In this document: piece after piece, positions 8,401 to 17,875 of the stretch
Position numbering within the stretch: position 1 is the first letter of the stretch
Layout: every line of letters begins with the position of its first letter
DNA from: a virus
IMG/VR virus record: IMGVR_UViG_3300025418_000367
Location: 1 to 28,874 of that record
Length of the DNA stretch: 28,874 bases
Strand: one strand, 5' to 3'
Translations under genes and position numbers: made by a program
The notes under the pieces: model-generated
Told to the model about the DNA's origin: nothing
What the model saw: only the letters and a program-made list of their open reading frames with translations
Databases searched by the model: none

Positions 8401-11400
8401 TTTGACCAAACAGGTGCGGAACGTGCCACAATACTACCATTTACGGAGGTAGCTGTAGTTTTTATTGTTGTTGTTCCTTCGTAGTACCCGCCCATTTGAA
8501 CTCGAGGATCATCAATACCAATCATTAATTGATTAGTAGCGGTGGATATCATTTGATTTGTAGGTTGATAGAAATTTTCTATACGTTCTACCGCAGTCAT
8601 TAACGATATACTCTTCTCATAAGAGAATATAATAATTGCACCAGCAGCTGGAACTTGATCAACATTGAGGAATATTAATTTAGAATATTGTTTGTTATAT
8701 CCGTTATATTCTTGTGTATAATTTTTAACTGTATAATCTGTAGGTAATACATATTCTCCAGTTACACTCAGACTCATTTTATATCTATTAGGTTCCGCTA
8801 ACCAGCTTAATGGAAATTCAACAGTAATTCCATCACCAATAAATGTATCTGTTACAGGCAATACTCCAATTTGATTTTCAGGTGTAACCCTATCAAATAC
8901 AATTGTTTCTGTCATTTGACGTACAGGAACAGAGAATATGTCATTCTTTGTAGGAACTTCAGACACTATATATGATCCTCCGTCTATAGGAGAATAGTTT
9001 TGAGGATTATTAAACCAATCGTACGGTATTAAGCCATTGGGGTGGGGTCTGTCGTAATCTAGAACTAATGTTTTAGATACTTCTGTATTACTAAAATTAG
9101 TTGTATACTTACGAATTTTTGTTCTATATGGTTTAATTTCATTTATGAAATCTTCATAATAAGAACTATCTTGTAATTTGTATACCGGTGGCTGATTTAA
9201 TTTTTCTGCATAATTGGTTAAGTTAATGAACGAAGTTTTAAAGGCCCAGTCAATTGTGTGTTGTTCCGAGAACGCATATTTAATTGCTGTAAAGAATAAC
9301 TTATTCCAGTTTACTGACAAGTCATTAATGAAAATTTCATCTTTCAACCCTGCAAGAATAAACTCTATTTCTTTATTAGGAGTTTGGTCATACAATGTTT
9401 GATTATATGTATAATTTTCATCCCATCCGTAGCTTCGATTCCACAACGTATCTAATAATTGAATTGTTCCGTTTTGTATATATTGTATTTGATAGTTAGT
9501 ACCAAAGTTACCAACTGTACCTGTAGACAATGCTTGAACAATTATAGAATTACCATCTCCGCGGTTATTAATTTTAATATATTGTCCTGGTCTAGTATCA
9601 GCACCATAAATTTGATCAACTTCATCAAAAATCAATGCAATGTCTTGATAAGGATTGTATGTAGGCGCTACCCAATCAACAAACTTCCAATACAAAGTTG
9701 TATTATAGCTTTGTGTTTGTACTCTTGTCCACTGATTGTTTTGATAATCATAAACTGTCCATCCGCCATCGTAGGTATCATCTGCTAACACAACCGCAGT
9801 AGAAGTTGTGCCAGTGATTAGGTCTAATTCATAATTATCCACTACCACTGTATACCCTGCTGGGTATGGTTCAATTTCGTTAAAATTCAATAGAGTGTAA
9901 TTTCCTGTTATAGGAACATCAATAAGAATATCGTTTACAAAATTAACAATATTATGTAATGCTTCAAATCTATCATTGAATAGAGTTTGTTGAGGACGAA
10001 TACCAATACCAAATTTTGCTCTTGCAGATAAAGAAGGATCAGGAACCAAGGCTCCAGTTGCGGTATTACTACCGATCAAACTATCAATCATCTTACGTTC
10101 TAATAATGCAGGAGGGGCACTTGTTTCATCTCCCTCTCTCATTAAGACCCATTCTGTATGTCTTGGTATTTTACTATTAGTATTGTCAATAGCAAAATTT
10201 AAACTAATTTGATCAGATCGCAATTCATTAGAAATGTTAGATAACATTAAAGAATTACTGTCGATAATAGATGCAACTTCTAGATCTGAGGCTGTTGGAT
10301 TTGCAATATAGTTTGCAACAGAATAAGCACTAATTCTACGATTCGCTGTAGCAGGAATTACAACCTTGTTCTTGACCCAGAAGTAATACTTATTAACCAA
10401 ACTGTTTGTTGCAGTATCATATACTTGGTTAACAGACAAAGTACCGTTGTCAACAAACTTAGGTTGGCCACTGATTCCAGATGTTAGTCCAGAAGTTGTG
10501 TCTGCTTGAATAGCCCAATCGCTAGGTAGCAATGAAGATTCGACCCACTCGTAGACATCAATACTAGCTCCTGGGAATAATTTACCCCAGTTGTTACGAC
10601 GATATTCTAAATCACCTTGTTCATACCATGTGAATTTTGCAGTGCTTAGATCCCACCACAATTGTCCAACCTGCACAGACATCCATGGAGTAGACGGATT
10701 AACGTTTGTTCCTGTTCCACCGATACTATAAATTGCTGGATCGCTAGGTAATTGGTATGTTAGTTCTGCTTGAGCAATGCCAACAATTTTTCCCTTGATA
10801 GGATCAACATAGTCATAATAGTTGACAATATCATTTGCAACGGTATCAACCAAGCATATTTTTTGTACTTTGTCTACCAAAACTAAATCATCTTGAACTC
10901 GAGTTTGCTGCCAACCGACAATAGTAGGATCATTTGCAGTAAACTGATACACCGCACTTGTAGCAGAACTAATAGTAGATGTCATTCCGCCTGGAGCACC
11001 GACAATTACAATGCCTTCGTCGACAACAACAGAAGTTCCGTAATTTGTGCCTGTTGTTATTTCTTCTTGTGAATTAATCAATTCTTCACTATAAACAAAT
11101 CTAGTATCTCTACGTGAATACATATAAACAGAACCAGACATACTTTCTGTCTCTGTAAATCGTGTAGTATTCAAGTCAAATGTAGTCGAGTGTCCGTCGA
11201 AATAAGTTATTACATTTGAATTAGTACCTAATGCAGAAACAACCAAGATATTAGTTTCTGTATTAAAATCCATCGCAACACCAAATTTCATTTGAGAACC
11301 TGCTACTGGATTTGTGATAATAAAATCAGATATAGGAACGTATTCGCTACCGTTATTTTGATATATTGCAACTGCACCTAAACTACCATCAGCATTTAAC

Positions 11401-14400
11401 ACATTAGGAGCACCTACCGCAAGATAACTTCCATCCTGACTCAGTGCCACTGATTGTCCAAAGTTAGTTGTGGTATTGGTGAACGGAGATAGAATATTAT
11501 AATGTGAAACAAAAGTAGGATTATTAGAAGGACTTGTTGTTAGATATATGTAAACTGTGCCAGAAGAATTATACCCCGGAGCACCAATCGCCACGGTTTT
11601 TCCAATTTTATCTGTAGCGACAGATGTACCAAATCTAGAACCAGCTGTGGTTCCGTCTACAGATCCACTATATGTCGAACTAACTGAATTTGTGCCTGTT
11701 GTAATTAAGTATGTATAAACTGTACCAGTGCCTGTGGGGGCGCCGACAAACAATACACTCTTATTGTAGTTAATAGGAACTATGTTTACACTCGAACCAA
11801 AACCCCAACCATATGTTGAAGTAGTGATTGTTAAATCTATAGCAGCCTTACCATATTGATCAATGCTGGTAACTATCACTTCACCGCTGTTATGATTAGC
11901 ACCAGGAGCGCCGCCAAATATCAATCCGTAACCGGCAGATCCGTATGGATTTGGATTATATGCAACAGAATATCCGTATAGATTTCCGTTGCCCGGAGTG
12001 TCGGCTAATTGATAATAAGAAAGTGGAGATATACTTCCGTTTTCTAATTGGTACAATCCCACGTTACCCGATACATAAACTCCATTATTGTCTATGTTAG
12101 AAAAATAAGGAGATCCTATTGCAAGTACATTACTTCCTTTAGGTTTAGAAATACTATATCCGAAACCCACATTATCAACATTTAAGTAACTAAATGTAGC
12201 GGTATTAGAATAATTTACTATCTTTTTGTATACAGCCCATCCGTTGTTGTCAGTTCCATTTCCGCTGTCAACCCAGATATTTGTTCCAAGGTCATAGCGA
12301 TATAATATTTGATCAGTAGGCATGTCATCATATGTAGCAACACGAATTGAATCAAATGTAAACAATAAACCTGGACTTATTGGATCTGGAAAATCTATAG
12401 AACCCAAAGTACTAGCAACTGTAAATTCAGTTTTACTTGGCACTGCCTGAATAGTGTAGATGCCATCAACTGTGACATCAACGTCAACAACAGAAACTAG
12501 TTGTCCTACGGATAAATTATGAGTGCCGCTAGTTATGAATGTTATCTGACTGTAAGGTTGCGATGCGACAACACTAACAATGTCAGCTGATTGGAAGGTG
12601 TATCGCAGAACATCCCAATTGCCGTCTGGTGTAAATCCTAACCAAATAGTTGTACCATCTTCGATGATATCGTTGTTAGCGATGTCTAGTAAACTATCTC
12701 GGTTATATGCAGTCGAATCGACATCATCGAATCTTACGTATCCACTATGCGGTAGTTCAAATACATCTGTAGATGTTGTGGTTGCTACCTTAGGCAAAGT
12801 ACCGGTACCAATAGTTAATTCATTAGGAGTAATGTAAGAAATCAAAGAATTGTTTTCAGGTACAGTATCAACAAAACTAACAATTTGTGGATTTTCTACA
12901 AACGTTCCTTCCTGTAACGGAACTTCAAATTCATTATACGTTGTAAATGATCCATATTGTCCAACTCTAAAAGCCCACTCTTCTGTAAACTCAATTTGAC
13001 TATTCAAGTTTTCTAAAGAAGCAGAAGCTAATTTAAGAATAGGGTTTGCTGTTCCTTTTTCTTTAATAAATCCTTCGTAAAACTTATATTGACTAACTGG
13101 GTTACTAAAGATATTATTCAAATATGGACGTGGTGTGTAGCCTGTTAAGTTTTGTGCAGCCTGTTGTATACTTGCATCGAAGTTATCAATATCTAAACTA
13201 TAATAATCATTAAATTGATTAATTTGGAAATCAAAGTTAGGAAACAGCCCGGCAGTCGGAGCGGATTTTAATACATTCCATTGATCAAATACAAAGCTCT
13301 GTGCTCCTTGAATGTTAGATTTTGCACTATAATATTGTCCATTGAACAATACTACATCACTGGCAAGATAATTTTTATAAGGAGTCCAGTTGACTACTTT
13401 AGCTTCATCGTATAAGAAACCTGGGGCAAAGAAATCTCCGTTCCAGTTGGAAGTTCTAAAACCAACTAGCTTCACACGTTCTTGACGTTCACCTGTTTCA
13501 ATATCATAAATGACATCACCAAAAATATCAGTGTTGTCAAACACCATACCGTGTTCTTTTTGTATGCAAAGTAGTCTTGCAAAATATATTCCATCAGGAT
13601 TATTAATAACGTTAATCTTAAATTGGCCGTTTTGGCGTGTTATGAATAAGTTACTTTGAGGGAAAGGAGTACCATCTGCTCTTGCAATATTGTAGTCGTA
13701 GAACTTATCAAATACATTATTAACTACAGAATTATTAGATTGGTATGTTAATTGATCGGCAAATGGACTCAATGTAATAACACTATTAGATGTCCAGTTT
13801 TGAGTACTCCAGAACAGGAATTCTCGTCCGCTTAGATACCAATCAACATTAGTTCCTAATTCTTTATTAAAATTGTCAAATACAAACCCTTGGTCGGTTA
13901 ACCAAGCGCCGTAACCAACAATTAAATCGTAAAGATCTTGTATGTTGTTAAATGTTGTTCCATAAGGAACTTGCACGGCGTTTTTATTAAACGACGATGC
14001 TGTTTGAACAGTGGCACCCCCGACTGTAGGCAATGCCGATAAAATTTGATATAAAGAAGAATCAAATACAGCTTCAGCGGCATGACTAACAAGTACTCTG
14101 TAGAAGTTATTACCGTATTGAACAATTTGTCCGGCTTGATAGAAAATATTAGCCGAAGCTGCTCGTGCTGTAGTTGTATCTAAGGAAGTTAAATTTGTGG
14201 CGCCAATAGAACTTGCAGATGTCCATACAACATAATTAGCACTAACACCGCCAATTGTTATTGTAGGTGTTGTTGAATTTCTAACAGAAGGATAATATGT
14301 AAAGTAAGGATTTTGTTGATCATATCCTCTAATTACATAATTTCCATTCAGGCGTTGTATAATAATTCCAGAAATTCCTATACTCTTTATTGGATTACTA

Positions 14401-17400
14401 GTGTTAAGAATTAATGTATAATTTTCATTTGGAAGTACTGCACCTGGTAAGTTTGTAGTTGGTTCATAAGCATCGATAATCACTTGTAAAGTTGATTTAC
14501 TTACGAAACCGCCTACCTTATGGAACAGGTTAAAACTAGCATATTCAAGATCTTGACGTAATTCTTTAATATAATTTTGTGTTCTTTGTTGACCAATTTC
14601 ACTAACAAATACGCTATATCCGCTTGTAGCAACACCATTCTCGCCGTGGATAGGCATATTTTCTAATTGTAAGAATGTATAATTAGATCCATATGTCCAC
14701 TGTCCTGCAACATTAACATTCATGTTATAAGGGTCATACATTAATGAACAATACGATGCGGGTTGAGTCAATGCTAGTAAGCGTTGAAGTGCAAAAGGCC
14801 AGTAGCTACTACGGCGCCATGCTGTTTCAGCAGGTCCTTGATCACCAAATACCCAATTATCTTGTATAGAAGCAGTGTCTGGTTTATTAGATATTAATCC
14901 AATTTGACCAGGAGTAAGAAGATTTCCGTAGTTATCTACAGGCAATATTTTTGATAAACCTGTACGAGCATACAAAGGATATCGACCTACTCTTGTACCT
15001 TGAGCAATAATACCTTGTTCAATATCACTCCACATATTACCATTACCTGAAGTATATGGAGCGGGACCGTATTCACTTTCCCACCAGGAAGGCTTGCTTG
15101 TAAATCCTAACATTTCCCAAGGATTAGTGTGCGGTCGATCTGTATCGTAGAAATATTTAAAGATAGCTCTCCACGACCCACTAACTGTTATTCCTGTGCT
15201 GGTAGATGCACCTGGATAACGCAAACCAAGATAAACAGAATTTTTATAATTCCAGGTTAATTCGTTTTGCAGGTCTACTGTGCTATTAGTGGTGTAATTA
15301 ATACCATAAGTTCCAGACCATTTGATAAAATCTTGTTGTAGTATGTCATTAATTTCTGTAAGACTATATGTGCTTGTTCCTACAGAATCTCTAAATGCGC
15401 CAGGGTTAGAAGAATTTACATCAAATAAATTTTGCTTATATGCTATTTTAAGATTATTATAAACACGACGTTCGTATTCTAAAATAATTGCATCTCGATA
15501 ATCTCCAAATGCAACAGTTAAACTTCCGTCGTGGCCCTGAATAACATTTACGGGACCATTGGCGTATGTATTATCTGAAATTATTTGAGGCACGAAAGAA
15601 GGATACAATCCTAATTTAGTAGGCGTTGGAGGAATAAAATTGCCGTGTGTGTTGCCGTAATCTCTAATTGTAATAACATCGCCAACAGTTAACGGCGTAA
15701 CAATAGATATACCGGCATCATACTGATCAAATATATAATCTCGATAAACGGCTAGTTGTTCGTTATTCAAATATACTAGAACACTTCTATTTGAAACTAC
15801 GTTTAAATTAAATTCTGAAGATGTTGGATAAGATACTGTGCTGGTGTTGGTTACTGTATAAACTAAAGTAGTTTTATCAATGCCGTATGCCAGCATATCT
15901 GACAAATAATAAGGACTTGTAGATGTTCGGCTTAGATTAAAATTAGTAATAATTGTATCAAGAGCAACTGCAGGATCAGATACATCACTTATTGCAGATG
16001 CTTGAGCTATTAATGCTATTTTAAATCTGTTATATGCATCTGCAGATTTATCAATAGCGTCAATTACACTATTGGTTTTCTTACCAATAAACATCATAGG
16101 GAACGACATTGGATTATTGCCGTTAGCAATCAATCGAGTATTCGTTGCTGCCTGTTCATCTAAATCAGATAAAGTAAAATTAGTTAGGTTGCTGTTTAAT
16201 GGATTATTAGCAAGACTTAATGGAATATCATAATAGCCCGAACTATTAACTCTAATAGACGGAGATACTAATTTACTCCACACATTTAAATATTGATTTC
16301 CAAGTTTAAAGTAAGTGTTACTGGTAGGAACATTAGTAGTTTGATTTGAAGATTCTGATATTACAATTTTACCTGAACCAAAATAATTTGTAAACAAATA
16401 ACTTCCAATAGAAGAAATATTACGATAATCAACAGTTAATCCCAAGACAGGATCAACAGGATTACTTTCGTTAATACTGTATCCAAATATTTCGTTACCA
16501 GAAAAATTACTTAGATAATAATTTCTGTTAGAATAACTTATACCAGCTTCATCAAATAAATCAAATAAAGGTGCTTGATTTGTATTTGTTTTTTGTTGTG
16601 CTTTCACCCACAACGAGCCATTATACCAAACTGTAGTACCACCAAATTTTTCGCCTCGCAGTACTAAAATAGATTCATTCAGAGCAGGCAAAGTATCTGT
16701 AGTTGGTGCTAATGTAACTGTATAGGTTCCGTTGATATTAACAAATTGAACTTCGTATATATTATTTTGTACCGTTGGATCAGCATCTTTAGTAAAAATA
16801 ATACGTTGACCGTGTTCAAGATAAATGCCATCTACCACATAACTGCTGGTGTTTGATAACCCTACGACAGGAGTTCCTGATATTTTTAAAAATGCATTTG
16901 TAGTAACATTGTCAATTAGATCAACTGCTTGTCCGGCAGTCGACCCGTGATTGAACAATTGTAGATTAGCATTGAATTCTATAATAGGTCTTTCAGCACG
17001 TTGAAGAGAAGGTAACTTAATATCTTCTTTATTAATTTCGCAACTTGCAATAATTACATCTTCACTAACCCAACGATTTGCTCTAGACCAAGCGTTTCTA
17101 TCTTGACTAGCTCTATTGATGGTAATGTATTGCGGATCGATAGGCATGTTCCTATCGTTATCATAACCAAATGTATCAAAATTATCAGTATCAAAAAACT
17201 CCGGTGAGTATTGAGCCGAACTTTCAGGAGTAGTTAATTCATTGAATGGAATAAGAACAACACTGGTGCCAGTTCCTTCTACAAAGTATTCTTTATATTT
17301 GTATTCTTCAGAAACCCCGTCACCGCTAAACGAAATCAACATACCGTTTAATAAAGTAATGTTAGTTCCGCTAACCGAGACTACGGGAGTAGGTACTCCG

Positions 17401-17873
17401 ATAACACGATTTAATACATCTAAGTTAGGTTGATCAATATCGATTAAAACCGGACCTTCTGGTAACCAGTAGTACTTTTGATAATTTGTAAGTTTGTTCC
17501 AATCAATTTGAGGATAGTATGGATATACCTGACTTCTAAACAATCTATCAAAGTTATCTATTATGCCGCCTTCGACTAGAATCTCGTTGGCTAAATCATC
17601 GATAGCAACTACATCTTGAACAACTCCGTTAATGTCTTTAGTAATTAAAGCAGGTTCTAATTGATATGCCTGACGTAACGGACTGGATTCTTGAATGTAA
17701 ATATCACCTGACTGATATGTAGGTGTAGATGTAGACCCAATATATGCATTCAACCGTTCTAACTGTGCTGGTTGTATTAATTGATCGATAGTGCTCGATA
17801 AGAATTTACTGTTCTTATTAGTTTGTAAATATGTGGGTAATAAATTAACTGACTGTACTGTTGATGTTGACAT
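5493..17873 (-). CDS. Giant baseplate/wedge-type structural protein (4126 aa) with an internal FG-GAP beta-propeller
   Basis: Directly follows the gp6-like gene (2-nt gap; GGAA before the ATG), the position gp7 holds in T4, but four times longer than T4 gp7. The N-terminus (NLLPTYLQTNKNSKFLSST, LERLNAYIG, residues 11-46; WNKLTNYQKYYWLPEGP, residues 125-141) and a core around 2855-2925 (NWNKLFFTAIKYAFSEQ, IDWAFKTSF, EDFINEIKPYRTKIRKY) resemble very large structural proteins of marine T4-like phages. Short modules near residues 1240-1263 and 1495-1530 have a Y..G/D.V...YY pattern like carbohydrate-binding modules. Residues about 1895-2315 contain seven FG-GAP-like repeats, starting at F1904, Y1966, F2025, F2081, F2138, F2197 and Y2278, each ending in a V.VGAP-type strand. 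Near 3745-3800 is an IPGTILIDGELIEFY unit. The C-terminus is LRDGPAVLPDSYFYG. No signal peptide or catalytic motif was seen. Likely a baseplate-wedge scaffold that also displays host-surface-binding domains; the binding role is inference. Confidence 0.88.
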   Translation of the reverse strand: MSTSTVQSVNLLPTYLQTNKNSKFLSSTIDQLIQPAQLERLNAYIGSTSTPTYQSGDIYIQESSPLRQAYQLEPALITKDINGVVQDVVAIDDLANEILVEGGIIDNFDRLFRSQVYPYYPQIDWNKLTNYQKYYWLPEGPVLIDIDQPNLDVLNRVIGVPTPVVSVSGTNITLLNGMLISFSGDGVSEEYKYKEYFVEGTGTSVVLIPFNELTTPESSAQYSPEFFDTDNFDTFGYDNDRNMPIDPQYITINRASQDRNAWSRANRWVSEDVIIASCEINKEDIKLPSLQRAERPIIEFNANLQLFNHGSTAGQAVDLIDNVTTNAFLKISGTPVVGLSNTSSYVVDGIYLEHGQRIIFTKDADPTVQNNIYEVQFVNINGTYTVTLAPTTDTLPALNESILVLRGEKFGGTTVWYNGSLWVKAQQKTNTNQAPLFDLFDEAGISYSNRNYYLSNFSGNEIFGYSINESNPVDPVLGLTVDYRNISSIGSYLFTNYFGSGKIVISESSNQTTNVPTSNTYFKLGNQYLNVWSKLVSPSIRVNSSGYYDIPLSLANNPLNSNLTNFTLSDLDEQAATNTRLIANGNNPMSFPMMFIGKKTNSVIDAIDKSADAYNRFKIALIAQASAISDVSDPAVALDTIITNFNLSRTSTSPYYLSDMLAYGIDKTTLVYTVTNTSTVSYPTSSEFNLNVVSNRSVLVYLNNEQLAVYRDYIFDQYDAGISIVTPLTVGDVITIRDYGNTHGNFIPPTPTKLGLYPSFVPQIISDNTYANGPVNVIQGHDGSLTVAFGDYRDAIILEYERRVYNNLKIAYKQNLFDVNSSNPGAFRDSVGTSTYSLTEINDILQQDFIKWSGTYGINYTTNSTVDLQNELTWNYKNSVYLGLRYPGASTSTGITVSGSWRAIFKYFYDTDRPHTNPWEMLGFTSKPSWWESEYGPAPYTSGNGNMWSDIEQGIIAQGTRVGRYPLYARTGLSKILPVDNYGNLLTPGQIGLISNKPDTASIQDNWVFGDQGPAETAWRRSSYWPFALQRLLALTQPASYCSLMYDPYNMNVNVAGQWTYGSNYTFLQLENMPIHGENGVATSGYSVFVSEIGQQRTQNYIKELRQDLEYASFNLFHKVGGFVSKSTLQVIIDAYEPTTNLPGAVLPNENYTLILNTSNPIKSIGISGIIIQRLNGNYVIRGYDQQNPYFTYYPSVRNSTTPTITIGGVSANYVVWTSASSIGATNLTSLDTTTARAASANIFYQAGQIVQYGNNFYRVLVSHAAEAVFDSSLYQILSALPTVGGATVQTASSFNKNAVQVPYGTTFNNIQDLYDLIVGYGAWLTDQGFVFDNFNKELGTNVDWYLSGREFLFWSTQNWTSNSVITLSPFADQLTYQSNNSVVNNVFDKFYDYNIARADGTPFPQSNLFITRQNGQFKINVINNPDGIYFARLLCIQKEHGMVFDNTDIFGDVIYDIETGERQERVKLVGFRTSNWNGDFFAPGFLYDEAKVVNWTPYKNYLASDVVLFNGQYYSAKSNIQGAQSFVFDQWNVLKSAPTAGLFPNFDFQINQFNDYYSLDIDNFDASIQQAAQNLTGYTPRPYLNNIFSNPVSQYKFYEGFIKEKGTANPILKLASASLENLNSQIEFTEEWAFRVGQYGSFTTYNEFEVPLQEGTFVENPQIVSFVDTVPENNSLISYITPNELTIGTGTLPKVATTTSTDVFELPHSGYVRFDDVDSTAYNRDSLLDIANNDIIEDGTTIWLGFTPDGNWDVLRYTFQSADIVSVVASQPYSQITFITSGTHNLSVGQLVSVVDVDVTVDGIYTIQAVPSKTEFTVASTLGSIDFPDPISPGLLFTFDSIRVATYDDMPTDQILYRYDLGTNIWVDSGNGTDNNGWAVYKKIVNYSNTATFSYLNVDNVGFGYSISKPKGSNVLAIGSPYFSNIDNNGVYVSGNVGLYQLENGSISPLSYYQLADTPGNGNLYGYSVAYNPNPYGSAGYGLIFGGAPGANHNSGEVIVTSIDQYGKAAIDLTITTSTYGWGFGSSVNIVPINYNKSVLFVGAPTGTGTVYTYLITTGTNSVSSTYSGSVDGTTAGSRFGTSVATDKIGKTVAIGAPGYNSSGTVYIYLTTSPSNNPTFVSHYNILSPFTNTTTNFGQSVALSQDGSYLAVGAPNVLNADGSLGAVAIYQNNGSEYVPISDFIITNPVAGSQMKFGVAMDFNTETNILVVSALGTNSNVITYFDGHSTTFDLNTTRFTETESMSGSVYMYSRRDTRFVYSEELINSQEEITTGTNYGTSVVVDEGIVIVGAPGGMTSTISSATSAVYQFTANDPTIVGWQQTRVQDDLVLVDKVQKICLVDTVANDIVNYYDYVDPIKGKIVGIAQAELTYQLPSDPAIYSIGGTGTNVNPSTPWMSVQVGQLWWDLSTAKFTWYEQGDLEYRRNNWGKLFPGASIDVYEWVESSLLPSDWAIQADTTSGLTSGISGQPKFVDNGTLSVNQVYDTATNSLVNKYYFWVKNKVVIPATANRRISAYSVANYIANPTASDLEVASIIDSNSLMLSNISNELRSDQISLNFAIDNTNSKIPRHTEWVLMREGDETSAPPALLERKMIDSLIGSNTATGALVPDPSLSARAKFGIGIRPQQTLFNDRFEALHNIVNFVNDILIDVPITGNYTLLNFNEIEPYPAGYTVVVDNYELDLITGTTSTAVVLADDTYDGGWTVYDYQNNQWTRVQTQSYNTTLYWKFVDWVAPTYNPYQDIALIFDEVDQIYGADTRPGQYIKINNRGDGNSIIVQALSTGTVGNFGTNYQIQYIQNGTIQLLDTLWNRSYGWDENYTYNQTLYDQTPNKEIEFILAGLKDEIFINDLSVNWNKLFFTAIKYAFSEQHTIDWAFKTSFINLTNYAEKLNQPPVYKLQDSSYYEDFINEIKPYRTKIRKYTTNFSNTEVSKTLVLDYDRPHPNGLIPYDWFNNPQNYSPIDGGSYIVSEVPTKNDIFSVPVRQMTETIVFDRVTPENQIGVLPVTDTFIGDGITVEFPLSWLAEPNRYKMSLSVTGEYVLPTDYTVKNYTQEYNGYNKQYSKLIFLNVDQVPAAGAIIIFSYEKSISLMTAVERIENFYQPTNQMISTATNQLMIGIDDPRVQMGGYYEGTTTIKTTATSVNGSIVARSAPVWSNTYGRSIPDTIINASQIDDSVYQYSGMEVLDVQYPSWNSGILVNALGINPTDLIIDGEYGFVTPNSAWAPEEVVPGLVSDTLGIDVYTKNPYSSPTVLTGSSNVFANDPSSAVIKLPVLPTTTGSIAVSFNGEELIYTPNSPDYGTYTINGYDLIIRLTVNGILTYTIVGVGDGVNDGVGIIDKKVSASHGSTTTQVVSLGSYNEVTSVYVTLNGGVLGSTPSITDPYYALTPASATDNRASVVVYNLTTTSNTNPYVVNSVQAWFFDNVAPNNKYNQVNIQTINVYNITYLDPNNSYTGTYINTNLPLGKIGPYSAQAIVQATDNNTGITKTLLPPSVTYYTVTSTNVTAYKINDISGTFVKDTNYGDNANVYINGTQLKLGQDYTFDDNNVTITKSFGVGDTIAVEAMMPHNFLSHYVYNNSEQYTYDYIINSAGDILFTPNYYNQTYITYTITTYNDQDNMGIETQVFRGNPYRTFKLNRPAMDLNYVWVTVNRSAVGALTLRLVGGIDFQLLPDHRTIVLSDAYIIGDDDTVVIMSIASPSATQGVLGYRIFKDILGKETYTRLSNPNSTYLTQPLYTTSTQIHVQDSSVLSPPNRAANIPGTILIDGELIEFYTNENNVLGQIRRGVRGTGVTGSTTASVAIGTLVIDQGSYQTLQIGPEIGYKETFLIQNTYTNAALVNTYSISTSTIKGWNWITSSTVRCDGITLIGSPWKSLTQNYPDDPFNGTYVNGAYVYSISTASHRAVDQVQVYYAGYPLRKDVSYSQDTTVSYDGILESQIRGSYPNVEALTNAYSVLKQDLQYTSSPAYVTTDTSIVWVYAPGRSQVVIDYSTSTGTASTLPKLSTGTTYLVTSTNKIYWSTGPTTNYVVTATLGFVDSGLRQHPADFSINTNTQVLTLNTATVTLTTGAILTIVMKEVNSVWNNIVTPEISTVSLTSSTGVLANFLRDGPAVLPDSYFYGKSQN

Positions 17874-17875
17874 TA

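Noticed and set aside
9459-9788. 109-residue + strand frame inside the giant gene
   Set aside because: Cys/Ile-rich translation typical of an antisense shadow; the opposite frame is a continuous, recognisable structural protein.
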